64,000 nt of DNA from Sphingobacteriales bacterium (lineage in GTDB: Bacteria > Bacteroidota > Bacteroidia > Sphingobacteriales > Sphingobacteriaceae). The DNA is taken from the NCBI GenBank assembly GCA_026390835.1, contig JAPLFD010000015.1, positions 1 through 64,000 of the forward strand. The letters are read 5' to 3'. The stretch's first letter is position 1; each line of letters begins with the position of its first letter. Of this stretch, positions 18,786 to 27,187 are shown one piece after another. The notes under the pieces were generated by a model that saw only the letters and a list, made by a program, of their open reading frames with translations, ran no database searches and was not told where the DNA came from. Position numbers and translations under genes: made by a program.

Positions 18786-19199
18786 TTACTTTTTCTTTAA
18801 AAATTTCTCAAAATCACGCTCATAATCAGTTTCATCATAGGGGTTAGAGGCTAGTACCAATGCGCATGAATTGGTTGAAAAATTTTCCATATGGCGCCAA
18901 ATGCCTTGAGGAACATACAGGCCCATGTACGATCTATTCAACAAAAATTGCTCTTCTTTCACTCCATCGTTAATTACTACCGTAAAACTTCCGGATAAAG
19001 CAATGATAAGTTCTTGGTTTTTTTTATAACTATGCCCACCACGTATTTCACCACCCGGAACATCGTAAATCCAATAGGTTCTTTTGATGTTGAAGGGAAC
19101 ATGTGTGTTCTCTTCAATAAAGGACAGATTACCCCTATCATCTAAGATTTTTGGAAGTGATATTAGTTGGGATTCTTTGAAATCTGACATAGAACTCAT
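18786..19199 (-). CDS. QdtA/FdtA-family cupin paralogue (copy with HxY)
   Basis: A 137-residue cupin clearly related to its downstream neighbour: shared IYDVPGGEIRGG / LYDIPGGESRGA, LVLAS..YDETDY and the same length. The key segment reads EIRGGHSYKK, so the second histidine of the HxH pair is a tyrosine (Y58) here. It may be a ketoisomerase with altered stereochemistry, a partner subunit, or a different isomerase. The first gene of the operon; the infB terminator lies just upstream. A second ATG at codon 4 is an alternative start. Confidence 0.8.
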   Translation of the reverse strand: MSSMSDFKESQLISLPKILDDRGNLSFIEENTHVPFNIKRTYWIYDVPGGEIRGGHSYKKNQELIIALSGSFTVVINDGVKEEQFLLNRSYMGLYVPQGIWRHMENFSTNSCALVLASNPYDETDYERDFEKFLKKK

Positions 19200-19222
19200 T
19201 TAATAAAATAAATATACAAATA

Positions 19223-19255
19223 AAAACCCGCCCTAAAATCTTCGGGGCGGGTTTT
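19223..19255 (-). terminator. intrinsic terminator after infB
   Basis: AAAACCCGCCC (19223-19233) pairs perfectly with GGGCGGGTTTT (19245-19255) around an 11-base loop. On the minus strand the strong GC stem is followed by five T. It lies 20 bases after the infB stop and separates the rimP-nusA-infB operon from the amino-sugar operon, so the latter needs its own promoter between about 19200 and 19222 or relies on read-through. Confidence 0.9.
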
Positions 19256-19274
19256 GGATAGCTAGAATAGCTAA

Positions 19275-21989
19275 TTAAAGTTTACGTTTCACTTCCACTT
19301 GTTCGTAGGCTTCTACAATATCGCCTACCTCAATGTTGTTAAAGTTCTGGATGTTCAATCCGCATTCGTAGTTTGTAGCAACCTCTTTTACATCTTCTTT
19401 AAAGCGTTTCAAGGAAGCCAACTCACCGGCATAAATTACTACCCCATCGCGAATAATACGTACTTTCGAGTTACGATTGATTTTACCATCTAATACCATA
19501 CAGCCGGCAATAGTTCCCACTTTACTAATTTTGAATACCTCACGAATTTCAACATTCGCCGTAATTTTTTCTTCAAACTCAGGAGCAAGCATGCCTTCCA
19601 TAGCGGCTTTAACCTCGTTGATGGCATCGTAAATGATAGAATATAAACGGATATCGATTTGCTCCTGCTCGGCCAATTTACGGGCACCTTGTGATGGGCG
19701 TACTTGGAAACCGATAATAATGGCATCGGAAGCCGAAGCTAACAATACATCCGATTCGGAGATTTGACCCACCGATTTGTGGATGATATTTACCTGAATT
19801 TCTTCGGTAGATAATTTTAATAAGGAGTCGGATAAAGCTTCGATAGAACCATCCACATCACCTTTTACAATGATGTTTAGTTCTTTAAAGTTACCAATGG
19901 CTAAACGACGACCAATCTCATCAAGGGTGATGTGTTTCTGGCTGCGTAAACCTTGCTCACGTTGCAATTGCATACGCTTGGTAGCAATTTCGCGGGCCTC
20001 TACTTCACTTACCATCGAGTTAAACTTATCGCCCGCAGTTGGCGCACCTTGCATACCCAATACTTGTACCGGGGTACTTGGTCCGGCTTGTTCTACTTTT
20101 TGGCCACGCTCATTTGTTAAGGCTTTAACACGGCCGCTAAAGCAACCCGCTAAAATAGGGTCACCCACTTTTAATGTTCCGGCTTGTATTAAAACTGTGG
20201 TTACAATACCACGACCTTTATCTAAAGCAGCTTCAATTACAGTTCCAGTTGCCCGCTTGTTAGCGTTGGCTTTTAGTTCTAATAAATCGGCTTCTAATAA
20301 TACTTTTTCTAATAAAGCATCAATACCTAGGCCGGTTTTACCCGAAATTTCTTGACTTTGATATTTACCGCCCCAATCTTCTACCAAAATATTCATGGTT
20401 GATAATTGTTCGCGAATTTTATCGGCATTGGCACCCGGTTTATCTACTTTACTAAATGCAAATACAATAGGTACGTTAGCAGCTTGAGCGTGGTTAATAG
20501 CTTCTATGGTTTGAGGCATCACACTATCATCAGCTGCAATTACAATAATGGCAATATCGGTTACTTTAGCACCACGAGCACGCATGGCCGTAAAGGCTTC
20601 GTGACCCGGTGTATCTAAGAAAGTAATTTTACGTTCGTTTTCTAAGGTTACCTCGTAGGCTCCAATATGCTGGGTAATACCCCCGGCTTCACCAGCAATA
20701 ACGTTGGTTTTGCGGACAAAATCGAGGAGGGAGGTTTTACCATGATCTACGTGACCCATTACCGTAACAATAGGCGCTCTATCTTTTAATTCTTCCGGAG
20801 TATCTATTTCCTCCAGTGTAGAGTTTTCCTCGTCTTCTGGTTTTACAAATTCTACTTCAAAACCAAATTCATCGGCTACAATGCTTAAGGTTTCGGCATC
20901 TAAACGTTGGTTAATAGATACGAATAAGCCCAAAGTCATACAGGTAGAAATGATTTGGGTAACGGGCACATCCATCATATTGGCCAATTCGTTTGCGGTA
21001 ACAAACTCGGTAACCTTTAATACTTTAGATTGCAATTCTTTTTCCATAGCTGCCTCTTCGGCAGATAGGGCTACATCATCGCGTTTTTGGCGACGTAATT
21101 TAGCACGTTGAGCAAATTTCCCGGATTTACCTGCTCCGCTTAAACGGGCAAGTGTTGCCTTAATTTGATCTTGTATTTCCTTTTCTGTAGGCTCTCCTTT
21201 TGGAGCAGAGGGTGTATTATTGGGCCTATTATTTCTAAAATCTGGGCGGCCACCCGGTGCTGGACGGTTACCCGGTGCCGGACGATTGGTATTAGCACCC
21301 GCTGCTCCCCCCGGTTGTCCTGGGGTAAAGGCCGTGCGCTTACGCTTACGTTTTTGGTCTGCTGCAGCATTGGATGAAGCCACTGGATTGGCTTTACGTG
21401 CTTGTGGTAAATCAATTTTACCTACTACGTTTGGTCCGCTTAATCTGCCCGCACGGGCTCTTACCACCTCATCAATTGAAGTTTCAGGAGGAGTTGCAGG
21501 TGTTTCTACAACTGGCTCTATCACTTTTTCTTCTATTTTAGGGGTTTCTACTGGTGCTTTTTCTTCGGCTTTGGGTTTTGGTTTTAAATCATCTAAATCA
21601 ATTTTACCAACTATTTTAACACCCTTAGCTTCGTCTGCTTTTACAATTACTTCTTTTGGTTTCTCTGGTTGCGCAAATGAACCGGTGTTTTTAATCAGAA
21701 TTTCTTCTTGTTCAAACCTATCCGGACGTTTCGGTGCAGGTTTTTGTACAGGTTCGGCTACTTCATCTTTGCGAATTTTGTCTATAGCAAGTTGCTTAGC
21801 CTCTTCTTTCACAATTTTATCGCCCTGAAACTCCTTCATTAAGGCATCATACATAGCCCCTTCGAGTTTAAACATAGGTTTTGCTTCTACAGCAAAGCCT
21901 TTTTTGCTTAAAAAATCGGCAGCAGTAGATAAACCAATGTTTAGTTCCTTGGCGGCTTTTAGTAAGTTGATATTTTTACCTTCTGACAT
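19275..21989 (-). CDS. infB: translation initiation factor IF-2
   Basis: A 904-residue GTPase that brings initiator fMet-tRNA to the 30S subunit. There is a short N-terminal IF2_N domain, then a long Pro/Ala/Lys/Arg-rich linker (about 60-290) with NRPAPG/GRP repeats. The G domain follows, with GHVDHGKT (G1), DTPGHEAF (G3) and SKVDKP (G4), then domains II-IV. The linker's biased codons create long open frames on the opposite strand. The gene lies 82 bases after nusA in the rimP-nusA-infB operon and ends before a strong terminator. Confidence 0.98.
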   Translation of the reverse strand: MSEGKNINLLKAAKELNIGLSTAADFLSKKGFAVEAKPMFKLEGAMYDALMKEFQGDKIVKEEAKQLAIDKIRKDEVAEPVQKPAPKRPDRFEQEEILIKNTGSFAQPEKPKEVIVKADEAKGVKIVGKIDLDDLKPKPKAEEKAPVETPKIEEKVIEPVVETPATPPETSIDEVVRARAGRLSGPNVVGKIDLPQARKANPVASSNAAADQKRKRKRTAFTPGQPGGAAGANTNRPAPGNRPAPGGRPDFRNNRPNNTPSAPKGEPTEKEIQDQIKATLARLSGAGKSGKFAQRAKLRRQKRDDVALSAEEAAMEKELQSKVLKVTEFVTANELANMMDVPVTQIISTCMTLGLFVSINQRLDAETLSIVADEFGFEVEFVKPEDEENSTLEEIDTPEELKDRAPIVTVMGHVDHGKTSLLDFVRKTNVIAGEAGGITQHIGAYEVTLENERKITFLDTPGHEAFTAMRARGAKVTDIAIIVIAADDSVMPQTIEAINHAQAANVPIVFAFSKVDKPGANADKIREQLSTMNILVEDWGGKYQSQEISGKTGLGIDALLEKVLLEADLLELKANANKRATGTVIEAALDKGRGIVTTVLIQAGTLKVGDPILAGCFSGRVKALTNERGQKVEQAGPSTPVQVLGMQGAPTAGDKFNSMVSEVEAREIATKRMQLQREQGLRSQKHITLDEIGRRLAIGNFKELNIIVKGDVDGSIEALSDSLLKLSTEEIQVNIIHKSVGQISESDVLLASASDAIIIGFQVRPSQGARKLAEQEQIDIRLYSIIYDAINEVKAAMEGMLAPEFEEKITANVEIREVFKISKVGTIAGCMVLDGKINRNSKVRIIRDGVVIYAGELASLKRFKEDVKEVATNYECGLNIQNFNNIEVGDIVEAYEQVEVKRKL

Positions 21990-22071
21990 GTAATAGGGTT
22001 AAGCGTTCGCTTTAAATTATAATAACAAAAATAAGGTTTTTTTAGTGGCAAGTATGAAAAAGCGGTTTAGC

Positions 22072-23310
22072 TTATTCAAATTCGGCACGTAAAACTCCCA
22101 ATACTTCTTCTACAGTAGTTTCTTCTAAATCGGTACGTTTTACCAACTCTTCTGCGTTTAGCGCCAATACCGATTTTGCAGTATCTAAACCAACACGCTT
22201 TAATTCGTCAATAATCCAACCGTCAATTTCATCTGCAAATTCTTCTAAATCTACATCTTCTTCATCTTCATCGGCATTTTCGCGGTATACATCAATTTCG
22301 TAACCCGTTAATTTTCCGGCTAGTTTAATATTGTGTCCACCACGGCCAATAGCCAATGATACCTGATCTGGCTTTAAGTACACAGCTGCTTTTTTCTCAG
22401 CATCGTCTAATTTGATACTGGTAATTTTCGCTGGGCTTAACGCACGTGTAATAAATAACGATAAGTTGGTGGTGTAATTAATCACGTCAATATTTTCGTT
22501 TTTCAATTCACGTACAATACCGTGTATACGAGAGCCTTTCATGCCTACACATGCACCAACCGGATCGATACGATCGTCGTATGATTCTACAGCTACTTTG
22601 GCACGTTCGCCTGGTTCGCGTACAATATTTTTGATGGTAATTAATCCGTCGAAAATTTCAGGTACTTCCATTTCGAACAAACGTTGTAAGAATTCTGGGG
22701 CAGTACGAGAAATAATGATTTTTGGGCTGGCATTTACCATTTCTACTTCCTTAATTACCGCACGCACCGAATCGCCTTTTTTGAAAAAGTCGGCTGGAAT
22801 TTGCTCGGTTTTAGGCAATAACAATTCGTTTCCTTCATCGTCTAATACCAAGGTTTCTTTTTTCCAAACTTGGTAAACTTCGCCATTTACAATTTCGCCT
22901 AAGCGATCTTTGTATTTTTTAAATATTTCGTCTTTTTCTAATTCCAATACTTTAGATACCAAGGTTTGGCGGGCAGCTAAAATAGCTCTACGGCCAAAGC
23001 TTTCTAAGGTAATTTGTTCGATAAACTCATCGCCAACTTCCATGTCTGGATCAAGTTTTTTAACCTCAGCCAATTCAATTTCTAAATCGTCGTCCTCAGA
23101 AAAGCCATCTTCCATAACCATACGGGTGCGCCAAATTTCCAAATCTCCGTTATCGGGGTTTACAATTACGTCGCAATTTTCGTCGGTTCCGAAACGTTTG
23201 CGCAACATGCTGCGAAACACTTCTTCTAATACACTAATCACCGTTGGACGGTCGATGTTTTTGAAATCTTTAAATTCCTGGAAGGAATCAATTAAATTAA
23301 TGTTGCTCAT
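22072..23310 (-). CDS. nusA: transcription termination/antitermination factor NusA
   Basis: A 412-residue RNA polymerase-binding factor. It has the N-terminal domain (1-130, with the RMVMEDGFSEDDD segment), an S1 domain (about 135-200), KH1 and KH2 (VGACVGMKGSRIHGI; SLAIGRGGHNIKLA), and a short acidic C-terminal tail rather than the two E. coli AR repeats. It modulates pausing, termination and rRNA antitermination. It starts one base after the rimP stop. In E. coli NusA controls its own operon, which makes the hairpin before rimP worth attention. Confidence 0.97.
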   Translation of the reverse strand: MSNINLIDSFQEFKDFKNIDRPTVISVLEEVFRSMLRKRFGTDENCDVIVNPDNGDLEIWRTRMVMEDGFSEDDDLEIELAEVKKLDPDMEVGDEFIEQITLESFGRRAILAARQTLVSKVLELEKDEIFKKYKDRLGEIVNGEVYQVWKKETLVLDDEGNELLLPKTEQIPADFFKKGDSVRAVIKEVEMVNASPKIIISRTAPEFLQRLFEMEVPEIFDGLITIKNIVREPGERAKVAVESYDDRIDPVGACVGMKGSRIHGIVRELKNENIDVINYTTNLSLFITRALSPAKITSIKLDDAEKKAAVYLKPDQVSLAIGRGGHNIKLAGKLTGYEIDVYRENADEDEEDVDLEEFADEIDGWIIDELKRVGLDTAKSVLALNAEELVKRTDLEETTVEEVLGVLRAEFE

Positions 23311-23311
23311 T

Positions 23312-23776
23312 TTATTTAAATGAAATTAAAACTTTACTTTCTATTATTTCATTGAGAGGGATTAGCCTATCAACGGTTTGGGCTTTTTTGCCTTTTTCTT
23401 TTTTTAGTTCTTGCAAAAGAATGTGACCTTCTTGTAGTTCGGCCAATTTTCCTTCTGTTTTGTTGCCGTCTTTAAACTTAACACTTAGGTTGCGACCTAC
23501 GTTTTTAGCGTATTGTCTGAGCAATGTTAAGGGAAAGTCTACTCCCGGCGACGATACTTCTAGCGTATAAGCGGTATCCACCAAGTTTTCTTCTTCTAAG
23601 TGAAAACCTACATGGCGGCTTATGGCAACGCAATCTTGTATGGCCACGCCTTTATCGCCATCTATCAGAATCATCAATTTACCATTGGTATGCATTTTTG
23701 CTTCTACCAAGAATAAATCGGGTCTGTCGGCTATTTTTTCGGCTACCAGAGCTAGTATGCGTTGTTCTACCTTCAT
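23312..23776 (-). CDS. rimP: ribosome maturation factor RimP
   Basis: A 154-residue protein needed for 30S subunit maturation. The N-terminal alpha/beta domain carries LMILIDGDKGVAIQDCVAISR and YTLEVSSPGVDFPL, the RimP hallmark, followed by an SH3-like C-domain. It is the first gene of the rimP-nusA-infB operon, in the order conserved across bacteria. A promoter-like sequence and a hairpin lie in the leader just upstream. Confidence 0.96.
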   Translation of the reverse strand: MKVEQRILALVAEKIADRPDLFLVEAKMHTNGKLMILIDGDKGVAIQDCVAISRHVGFHLEEENLVDTAYTLEVSSPGVDFPLTLLRQYAKNVGRNLSVKFKDGNKTEGKLAELQEGHILLQELKKEKGKKAQTVDRLIPLNEIIESKVLISFK

Positions 23777-23800
23777 GTTGCTAGGGTATGGTAAATAAAA

Positions 23801-23821
23801 AGAGGGGACACCGTCCCCTCT
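23801..23821 (-). terminator. hairpin with T-run between a lipoprotein gene and rimP
   Basis: AGAGGGGAC (23801-23809) and GTCCCCTCT (23813-23821) form a perfect 9-bp stem with a three-base loop. On the minus strand it is followed by TTTTTATTT. It can end transcripts of the upstream lipoprotein gene. It also lies downstream of the best promoter for rimP, so it should appear near the 5' end of the rimP-nusA-infB mRNA, 25 bases before the start codon. Confidence 0.8.
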
Positions 23822-23832
23822 TCAATTCGATA

Positions 23833-23863
23833 CAAATATAGTACAAATAATTGTTTTTACAAG
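23833..23863 (-). promoter_or_regulatory. Bacteroidota-type promoter of rimP-nusA-infB
   Basis: On the minus strand CTTG (23863-23860) is followed after 19 bases by TATATTTG (23840-23833), an exact TAnnTTTG -7 box with ideal spacing. Transcription would begin near 23827, immediately before the hairpin at 23821-23801. It lies in the gap between the lipoprotein stop (23867) and rimP. Confidence 0.65.
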
Positions 23864-23866
23864 CAA

Positions 23867-24298
23867 CTAATAGGTAAATGTGTAGGTAATGGGGTTATTT
23901 CCACCAAGTCGTTCTTGTTTTTTTAGTAAACTGATGACTGAAAATTCTCTGCTTTGCGCATAAATTTCGGCCCGGTATGTTGTGCCTTTGCTTAGTTGGC
24001 TTGTAGGCGTAAATACAAGTGCTTCGTGTTGCTCAGAAAAATTTCCGGGAATAGGCGATTCTAAACCCTGCATGTCTGGATCGTTACTAGTAGGGTATAA
24101 GGCAAAAAATGCTACTAATTGCAGGCTATCGTTTTTTATGCTAGAGAGTAAATCTGCTGGGATATTTTTTACCAGCACACTTTTTTTATCTGCCGAAAGG
24201 CTAATAGTCAAGTCTAATTCGTTAGTTAGTTTAGTAGGTGTGCAGGCAAGTACACCAAAACAGCAAACCAGTAGGCTATGTGCTAATAATTTTCTCAT
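23867..24298 (-). CDS. hypothetical lipoprotein
   Basis: A 143-residue protein with an SPII signal: LLVCCFGVLAC with the lipid-bearing cysteine at 19. The mature part is mostly beta-prone (DLTISLSADKKSVLVKN, EALVFTPTSQLSKGTTYRAEIYAQ) and may be an Ig-like or fibronectin-like fold. I do not recognise a family. It is divergent from the holin-like gene with only 22 bases between starts. Confidence 0.7.
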   Translation of the reverse strand: MRKLLAHSLLVCCFGVLACTPTKLTNELDLTISLSADKKSVLVKNIPADLLSSIKNDSLQLVAFFALYPTSNDPDMQGLESPIPGNFSEQHEALVFTPTSQLSKGTTYRAEIYAQSREFSVISLLKKQERLGGNNPITYTFTY

Positions 24299-24320
24299 CT
24301 TTTTTAATCAAATTTACATT

Positions 24321-24668
24321 ATGAAAATGCTTTTAGAGATTTTATTGAGTGGTGTTGCGGTATTATTAGCAGCATATGTATTACCGGGTGTAACTGTAGA
24401 TTCGTTTGTAACGGCTTTGTGGGTAGCACTCTTGTTGGCCTTAGTTAATGCAACCATTGGTTTTGTACTACACATTCTTACCATTCCGCTTAACTTTTTA
24501 ACGCTTGGTTTGGTATCGTTTATTATTACGGTGGGCATGGTATTGTTGGTAGATGCTTTTGTTAGTGGTTTTCATACCGCTGGATTTATTTCTGCTGCTT
24601 GGTTTGCCATGGTATTGGGCCTCTTAAAAATTATTTTCAATTGGTTTAAGCCCGAGAAAAAGCAGTAA
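24321..24668 (+). CDS. phage holin family-type four-helix membrane protein
   Basis: A 115-residue membrane protein with four hydrophobic helices: LLEILLSGVAVLLAAYVLPGV, LWVALLLALVNATIGF, FLTLGLVSFIITVGMVLLVDAF and AAWFAMVLGLLKIIF. The pattern and the PGV/ NATIGFVLHILTIPLNFLTLG wording match the widespread 'phage holin family' (4 TMS) proteins of bacterial chromosomes. An in-frame extension back to 23982 overlaps the divergent lipoprotein gene and is rejected; ATG 24321 gives the family N-terminus. No lysis genes are nearby. Function unknown. Confidence 0.85.
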   Translation: MKMLLEILLSGVAVLLAAYVLPGVTVDSFVTALWVALLLALVNATIGFVLHILTIPLNFLTLGLVSFIITVGMVLLVDAFVSGFHTAGFISAAWFAMVLGLLKIIFNWFKPEKKQ

Positions 24669-24670
24669 AA

Positions 24671-24693
24671 AAGCCACTCTTTTGGAGTGGCTT
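24671..24693 (-). terminator. intrinsic terminator for the TlpA-like gene
   Basis: AAGCCACTC (24671-24679) pairs with GAGTGGCTT (24685-24693). On the minus strand the stem is followed by further T residues (GGCTTTTTTAC). It lies just after the stop of the TlpA-like gene and three bases after the stop of the convergent holin-like gene. Confidence 0.75.
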
Positions 24694-24698
24694 GATGC

Positions 24699-25940
24699 TT
24701 ATTTTTCTGCCAATAAATCGGTAATTAGCTTATCAAACTCTTCGGTAAACTCGGTATAATATTTACCCGTTCCTGGGCCAGAAAAACCAGTGTGTATTTT
24801 ACGTACTTCTCCTTTTTTATCAATAATAATGGTGGTTGGGAAGGCCATAAATTTGTTCAACATGGGCAAACTTTTTAGCACTTCGCCGGGTTGGTTGGTG
24901 TAACCGGTTAGTAATAAGGGGTAAGGCACATTGAAGCGTTTTTGTAATCGGCCAATATTTTTGCGTCCACGAGCAACATCGGTAGTGCGCTCGTAACCTA
25001 AACCAACAACGGCCAAGCCTTTGTCTTTGTAGCGGTTATAAAAAGGAACCATAAAGGCGGTTTCGTCCATACAATTGGGGCACCAAGAGCCAAAAAATTG
25101 TACTACTACCACTTTGTTTTTAAATTGTTCGTCTTTAAGCGATACCAGTTTTCCAGTTAAATCGGGGAAAGCAAAATCGATACTTTTGTAACCCGGGTTT
25201 AAGCCCACTAAGCTATAGGCATCGGGTAGTTCGGCTTTATCGTCTTTAGTACCCGTCCAATTATCTATACTCGAAAAACCCGAATAGAGTTTACCATCGG
25301 TAATGGTATTGCCATTTACTGTTCCTGAGAATAAAAGGGCATGGCATCCATCAAAACAAGAAAGGTAAAATTTGTTTCCATTTACGGTACCTTCTAAAAA
25401 GCGGTAATCGCCTGTGGTGCTCAAAAAAGTGCCGGTTAATCGGTTCCCTTTTTGGATAAACTGACCTATATACACGTTGGTGTCTTTTCCATCGGCACTA
25501 ATAAAGGTGCTCGACCATTTTCCATTTAAATCTACATTGGCTTCGCTTTCTGTTTTGAAAAAACGCCAATTGGTATTTGTTTTGGCAGTAAATTCCATAG
25601 TCACATCGTTTGTGGCTAGGTGTTTTATCCATTTACCCGATAGCGAATCGCCCTGAAGTACGGCTTTAATTTCCGAATCGAACAAAGGCATTTGAATGAG
25701 AATAGAATCGCCCTCTTGACTAATTTCATTTACTCTTAAACGCTCATCGCCATTAATAATGTCTAATTGTTTTTTTCCGGCTGAGTCAGCTAGTTCAAAA
25801 TTGAAAGGAATTTCTACACCGCTTTCTGTTTTAAGCGTAGCACGCCACGTACCGTTTTGTAAATCGGCTAGGCCGGCTTGTTTACAGCTGCTCAAAGCAA
25901 ACAGAGAAAGGACAATAAACGGGAGAATAATTTTATTCAT
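24699..25940 (-). CDS. TlpA-family thiol-disulfide lipoprotein
   Basis: A 413-residue envelope protein. An SPII signal with lipobox LSSC puts the lipid cysteine at 19. The N-terminal 250 residues are a beta-rich, repeated lipocalin-like region (NGTWRATLKTESGVEIP and NGKWSSTFISADGKDTN look like two related units). A thioredoxin-like domain follows with the redox motif WCPNC and the cis-Pro segment FPTTIIID. It probably reduces or isomerises disulfides, or acts in cytochrome maturation, at a membrane face. It lies 10 bases after the acyl-CoA dehydrogenase gene. Confidence 0.88.
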   Translation of the reverse strand: MNKIILPFIVLSLFALSSCKQAGLADLQNGTWRATLKTESGVEIPFNFELADSAGKKQLDIINGDERLRVNEISQEGDSILIQMPLFDSEIKAVLQGDSLSGKWIKHLATNDVTMEFTAKTNTNWRFFKTESEANVDLNGKWSSTFISADGKDTNVYIGQFIQKGNRLTGTFLSTTGDYRFLEGTVNGNKFYLSCFDGCHALLFSGTVNGNTITDGKLYSGFSSIDNWTGTKDDKAELPDAYSLVGLNPGYKSIDFAFPDLTGKLVSLKDEQFKNKVVVVQFFGSWCPNCMDETAFMVPFYNRYKDKGLAVVGLGYERTTDVARGRKNIGRLQKRFNVPYPLLLTGYTNQPGEVLKSLPMLNKFMAFPTTIIIDKKGEVRKIHTGFSGPGTGKYYTEFTEEFDKLITDLLAEK

Positions 25941-25950
25941 GATTTTGATT

Positions 25951-27090
25951 TTATTTTAATACCTCTCGGGCAATAACAATGCGTTGTATTTCGGAGGTTC
26001 CTTCGTATATCTGGGTAATTTTTGCATCACGCATTAAACGTTCTACATGGAATTCTTTCACAAAGCCATAGCCTCCGTGTACTTGTACTGCTTCAACGGC
26101 GGTGTTCATGGCCACTTCGGAAGCAAATAGTTTTGCCATAGAGCTTGCTTGGGCATAAGGCAGGTCTTGGTCTTTTAACCAGGCTGCTTTTAAGCAAAGC
26201 ATGCGGGCGGCTTCAATTTGGGTAGCCATGTCGGCCAATTTAAATTGAATGGCTTGGTGTTCGGCAATAGGTTTGCCAAATGCCTTGCGTTCTTTGGCAT
26301 ATTGTACGGCTAACTCGTAAGCGCCAGAAGCAATACCAAGGGCTTGGGCAGCAATACCAATGCGGCCACCTTCTAGAGTTTTCATCGCAAATTTAAAGCC
26401 AAAACCATCTTCGCCAATTCTATTTTCTTTAGGCACTTTCACATCGGTAAACATAAGGGAGTGAGTGTCTGAGCCACGAATACCTAATTTATTTTCTTTT
26501 GGTCCAATACTAAAGCCTTCCATGCCTTTTTCTACAATAAGGGCATTGATACCGCGGTGACCTTTAGCCACATCGGTTTGTGCAATTACCAAATATACCG
26601 AAGCAGTACCTCCGTTAGTAATCCAGTTTTTAGTACCATTTAAAAGATAATGATCGCCCATATCTATGGCGGTGGTTTGTTGTGAGGTGGCATCGGAACC
26701 AGCTTCGGGTTCTGATAAACAGAACGCACCAATGATTTCACCAGCGGCTAGTGGTTTTAAATATTTTTGTTTTTGCTCTTCGGAGCCATATTTTTCTAAT
26801 CCGTAGCATACCAAGGAATTATTTACCGATACCACTACCGAGGCAGAGGCATCTATTTTCGATAACTCTTCCATGGCCAATACATAGGAAATGGTATCTA
26901 GGCCAGAGCCATTGTATTCGGGGCTTACCATCATGCCTAAAAAGCCTAGTTCGCCTAGTTTTTTAATTTGTTCTGCCGGAAATTTTTGATGTTCGTCTCG
27001 TTCTATTACGCCAGGTTTGAGCTCGGTTTGTGCAAAATCACGAGCGGCCTGCTGAATCATAAGGTGTTCTTCGGTAAATTGGAAATCCAT
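25951..27090 (-). CDS. acyl-CoA dehydrogenase, short-chain type
   Basis: A 379-residue flavoprotein that oxidises acyl-CoA to trans-2-enoyl-CoA in beta-oxidation and passes electrons to ETF. FAD-binding and family signatures are GAFCLSEPEAGSDATSQQT and WITNGG. The catalytic glutamate is E363 in IYEGTSEIQR, the position used by butyryl-CoA type enzymes. No signal peptide. A minus-strand TATTTTTG upstream of the ATG could be a -7 box. The chain length preference is inferred from similarity only. Confidence 0.94.
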   Translation of the reverse strand: MDFQFTEEHLMIQQAARDFAQTELKPGVIERDEHQKFPAEQIKKLGELGFLGMMVSPEYNGSGLDTISYVLAMEELSKIDASASVVVSVNNSLVCYGLEKYGSEEQKQKYLKPLAAGEIIGAFCLSEPEAGSDATSQQTTAIDMGDHYLLNGTKNWITNGGTASVYLVIAQTDVAKGHRGINALIVEKGMEGFSIGPKENKLGIRGSDTHSLMFTDVKVPKENRIGEDGFGFKFAMKTLEGGRIGIAAQALGIASGAYELAVQYAKERKAFGKPIAEHQAIQFKLADMATQIEAARMLCLKAAWLKDQDLPYAQASSMAKLFASEVAMNTAVEAVQVHGGYGFVKEFHVERLMRDAKITQIYEGTSEIQRIVIAREVLK

Positions 27091-27187
27091 AGGGGTAGAT
27101 TGTTGTTTTTTCGACTCAAAAATAACATTTAATCTCTTTGAAAAAGAGAGGGCTCTTGCATTTTTGATATAAGAAAGACAAAAGGTG

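Noticed and set aside
21220-21828. A 202-codon plus-strand open frame opposite infB
   Set aside because: It is the mirror of the Pro/Ala/Arg-rich IF-2 linker, whose biased codons leave the complementary frame free of stops. The product is low-complexity with no family features, and infB is certain.
23982-24320. In-frame upstream extension of the holin-like gene
   Set aside because: The extension overlaps the divergent lipoprotein gene in antisense and reads as its shadow. ATG 24321 gives the expected N-terminus.
24321-24668. Holin-like gene as a sign of a prophage
   Set aside because: The 4-TMS 'phage holin family' is common on chromosomes. No integrase, structural or lysis genes are near, and both flanks are normal cellular genes.
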